From an uncultured archaeon (lineage in GTDB: Archaea; Thermoproteota; Nitrososphaeria; JACIWG01), in NCBI GenBank assembly GCA_938034445.1, contig CALHLD010000046.1:1-43212 (forward strand): a stretch of DNA of 43,212 nt. Reading direction: 5' to 3'. The position numbers and the translations under genes are program-made. Within the stretch, counting starts at the first letter, position 1. Each line of letters opens with the position of its first letter. Below are positions 41,313 through 43,212 of the stretch, in pieces. Below the pieces are notes generated by a model, which did not search any database, was not told where the DNA came from, and saw only the letters and a program-made list of their open reading frames with translations.

Positions 41313-42521
41313 TTAATCCAGCACAAGACTCTTACGTTTAACTCTTCTAACACCATTAACCCAACCTTCGACAAACTTATCTAAACCTGAAATAAATTCT
41401 TCAAAACGTTCCTTCGGCACTATACAGCTTGCAGCAAATTCGTGGCCGTCAGAGAACCCTCCAACATCTTCGGCAACAGCTAATATGTCGATAGCGGAAG
41501 GCATCCTACCCTCCTCAACAGCCTTCTTCAACCTTTCAGGAACCCTAACAGACACCTTAACAAGCCTTTCACCAAGTCTTCCAAATCCTGGAATATTATC
41601 GAGCAAATCCATGTAGCCCAAAATATACTTGTCTAATTTAATGAGCCTTTTCTGGTAGCTTATGTAGGAGCAGAAGCTTCCAAGAACCTTACTTCCCATA
41701 CCACTAAAAATGTTTTTGGAATCAAAATACTGGATATATTTGGTTTCCTCTAAACCATTTCTATATAATATTGCTAGAAGCCTCTTATTTGCTTCTTTCC
41801 TTTCTCTCTCAAGCGTATCCAAAAACTTTTTGCTATCTTCAGAGAAGCCTTCTAATGCAACCTTTATGCCAACACCCGGTCCACCCCTATAATATCCAAC
41901 CGAACCCATAACTTGTAAAGCAGAAAAAAGCTCGTCCACAGACAACCCAAACCTAACAATCTCAAGACGCTTATTCTTTTTTAAAATATTATTTTTTAAA
42001 GCATCTTCTAAAACCTTAGCATTTAAGCCCACAATATCTCCAGGAATCTCTCTTGAGCCGACTATTGCAAGATATGAGAGGTCAAAGTTATTTTCATCTA
42101 ATATTATGGAAAAAAGGTATGATATGGTTGAGCCGGAAAAATCAGTTTCTCCTTTAAACCCAAAATATTCAAGATTTAAATCAAAAACTGAAGGTGTAGA
42201 AGTTGGTACAGGATCGTGATGGTCTAAGATTATTGTAGGACTTCCTTTAACATTTTTTAAAGAGATAAGGTCAGCGTGTGGTGAACCTAAGTCAGCATAA
42301 ATAACAGGCACACCTTCCTCGTGAACCGATTCAACAATCTTTGGAAACAACTTTTCTAAACATATGAGTTTAATATCAAATCTATTTTCTAAAGCCCTTT
42401 TAAGAATCGCTGCAGAAGCAAGTCCATCAGCATCATCGTGATGGACAATAAGAACTTTCTTATAATTTGATAAGAGTCTAATGGATTCTAAAGCTTTATC
42501 CCTAAAACTATTAGGATACAT
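41313..42521 (-). CDS. DHH-family phosphoesterase, RecJ-like
   Basis: A 402-residue DHH/DHHA1 protein. Motif I is VHHDDADGLASAA (residues 26-38), followed by YADLGSPH (D77) and DHHDP (D100-H101-H102), all intact, so metal-dependent phosphodiesterase activity is plausible. The C-terminal DHHA1 region ends with GGFSDGHEFAASCIVP, where GGH is replaced by DGH. Relatives include RecJ exonuclease, the GINS-associated nuclease and nano-RNases. The neighbouring polymerase suggests a DNA role, but the genes converge and are not an operon. Confidence 0.85.
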   Translation of the reverse strand: MYPNSFRDKALESIRLLSNYKKVLIVHHDDADGLASAAILKRALENRFDIKLICLEKLFPKIVESVHEEGVPVIYADLGSPHADLISLKNVKGSPTIILDHHDPVPTSTPSVFDLNLEYFGFKGETDFSGSTISYLFSIILDENNFDLSYLAIVGSREIPGDIVGLNAKVLEDALKNNILKKNKRLEIVRFGLSVDELFSALQVMGSVGYYRGGPGVGIKVALEGFSEDSKKFLDTLERERKEANKRLLAILYRNGLEETKYIQYFDSKNIFSGMGSKVLGSFCSYISYQKRLIKLDKYILGYMDLLDNIPGFGRLGERLVKVSVRVPERLKKAVEEGRMPSAIDILAVAEDVGGFSDGHEFAASCIVPKERFEEFISGLDKFVEGWVNGVRRVKRKSLVLD

Positions 42522-42646
42522 TTACATAATATAATATTATCAAATAAATAAAGATTTAAATTATGTTATTTGCATGCGATTACTATTAAAAAAGTTTATA
42601 AGCCAACCTTCTAGTAGAACACCAAATATCAGCCTCGTGAACAAAA

Positions 42647-43212
42647 ATGGCGTTCGATAGCATTCTGCAAATGCTTACAGAACTTATTAAAGTGTATGGC
42701 TACATAGGAATACTTATCGTTTCTCTAATATCAAATTCAATCCCATACGTAAGCCTACCCTATCTCGCATTACTAGTTTTTATGGCGCCATTTATTGGTT
42801 CACCCATTATCGCTGTAATCGCTTCAGCGTTCGGTGCCACAATGGGTAAAGTTATAATATTATTTTTAGGTAGAGGTTTCCGAATAATATTATCTGAAAA
42901 GACAAAAGAAAATCTTGAACAATTTAATAACCTTTTTAAAAAGTGGAGTTTTATCGCAGTATTCTTGTTTGCAGCATTACCCTTACCTGACGACGTACTC
43001 TACATTCCATTGGGGGTTAGTGGATACAAACTTCTACCATACTTTATATCAGTTTTTGCTGGAAAGATAATAGTTACAGCACTTGCAATATTGTTTGGAA
43101 AAGCCTTTATTGAAATCGCATGCAACTATAATATTCCTCTTGAAGTAAGCTTTGCCTCACTAATTATAGTAACAATAATTATCACATATATAGCGGTCAA
43201 AGTAGACTGGAA
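42647..43212 (+). CDS. DedA/VTT-domain membrane protein, cut by the window edge
   Basis: At least 188 residues with no stop before the window ends. Four or more membrane helices are visible. The segment after LPYLALLVFMAPFIGSP and the re-entrant part FLFAALPLPDDVLYIPLGVSGYKLLPYF match the VTT/DedA fold, including the Pro-rich loop and Gly. DedA proteins move lipids or affect membrane potential. A TATA-like gtttataag (about 42593-42602) lies before the start, which is ATG 42647. The function in this organism is unknown. Confidence 0.75.
   Translation, partial: MAFDSILQMLTELIKVYGYIGILIVSLISNSIPYVSLPYLALLVFMAPFIGSPIIAVIASAFGATMGKVIILFLGRGFRIILSEKTKENLEQFNNLFKKWSFIAVFLFAALPLPDDVLYIPLGVSGYKLLPYFISVFAGKIIVTALAILFGKAFIEIACNYNIPLEVSFASLIIVTIIITYIAVKVDW

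Overview
The window is an AT-rich stretch of an archaeal chromosome. Archaeal signs are TATA boxes about 25 bases before start codons, many leaderless or short-leader genes, and a gene set with a family B DNA polymerase, a stand-alone THUMP/TAN1 protein, a DUF123 GIY-YIG protein, AlaX, a stand-alone LigD-type phosphoesterase, TatA, and HEPN-MNT and VapBC pairs. The lineage cannot be fixed from sequence alone. A thermophilic or anaerobic archaeon, possibly TACK-related, is an inference. There is no rRNA, recognisable tRNA, CRISPR array or complete insertion sequence.

Layout. 0-8 kb: an AAA ATPase with a nuclease-like tail, a thiamine-diphosphate enzyme, a GH51 arabinofuranosidase next to a wrecked sugar-isomerase gene, an ECF-type S component and a LarA-family racemase. 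7.8-14 kb: a possible small RNA, a Cys-rich protein, a radical SAM enzyme, a THUMP protein, an encapsulin-type ferritin without a shell gene, TatA, a cupin, a HEPN-MNT pair and small redox or membrane proteins. 14-25.5 kb: formamidase, VapBC, GIY-YIG protein, a frameshifted metallo-beta-lactamase gene, a split LysO exporter, a PLD nuclease, a GNAT gene with an in-frame stop, an amidohydrolase, an NAD-kinase-like protein, an AbiE-type pair and a ParB-like protein. This part is rich in toxin-antitoxin pairs and damaged genes.

25.6-32.7 kb is the most coherent region. Reading along the minus strand it runs bifunctional nuclease, DtxR-family regulator, FeoC-like winged helix, FeoA, FeoB, a divergent NifS-like desulfurase, an IscU scaffold, SufS and a 91-residue unknown protein. 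Iron import and Fe-S assembly thus sit in one directional block, and a palindrome resembling a DtxR box overlaps the TATA box of the feo genes.

32.8-43.2 kb: AlaX plus LigD-type phosphoesterase, a GNAT protein, a class V aminotransferase, a flavoprotein, a metallo-beta-lactamase hydrolase, an MFS carrier, a family B polymerase, a DHH phosphoesterase and a DedA protein cut by the window edge. The polymerase keeps its synthesis motifs but has lost key carboxylates in all three proofreading motifs, and is the most striking single gene here. Other leads are the remodelled desulfurase, the shell-less encapsulin-type ferritin, a MNT protein with a deletion in its active-site loop, and several palindromic promoters.
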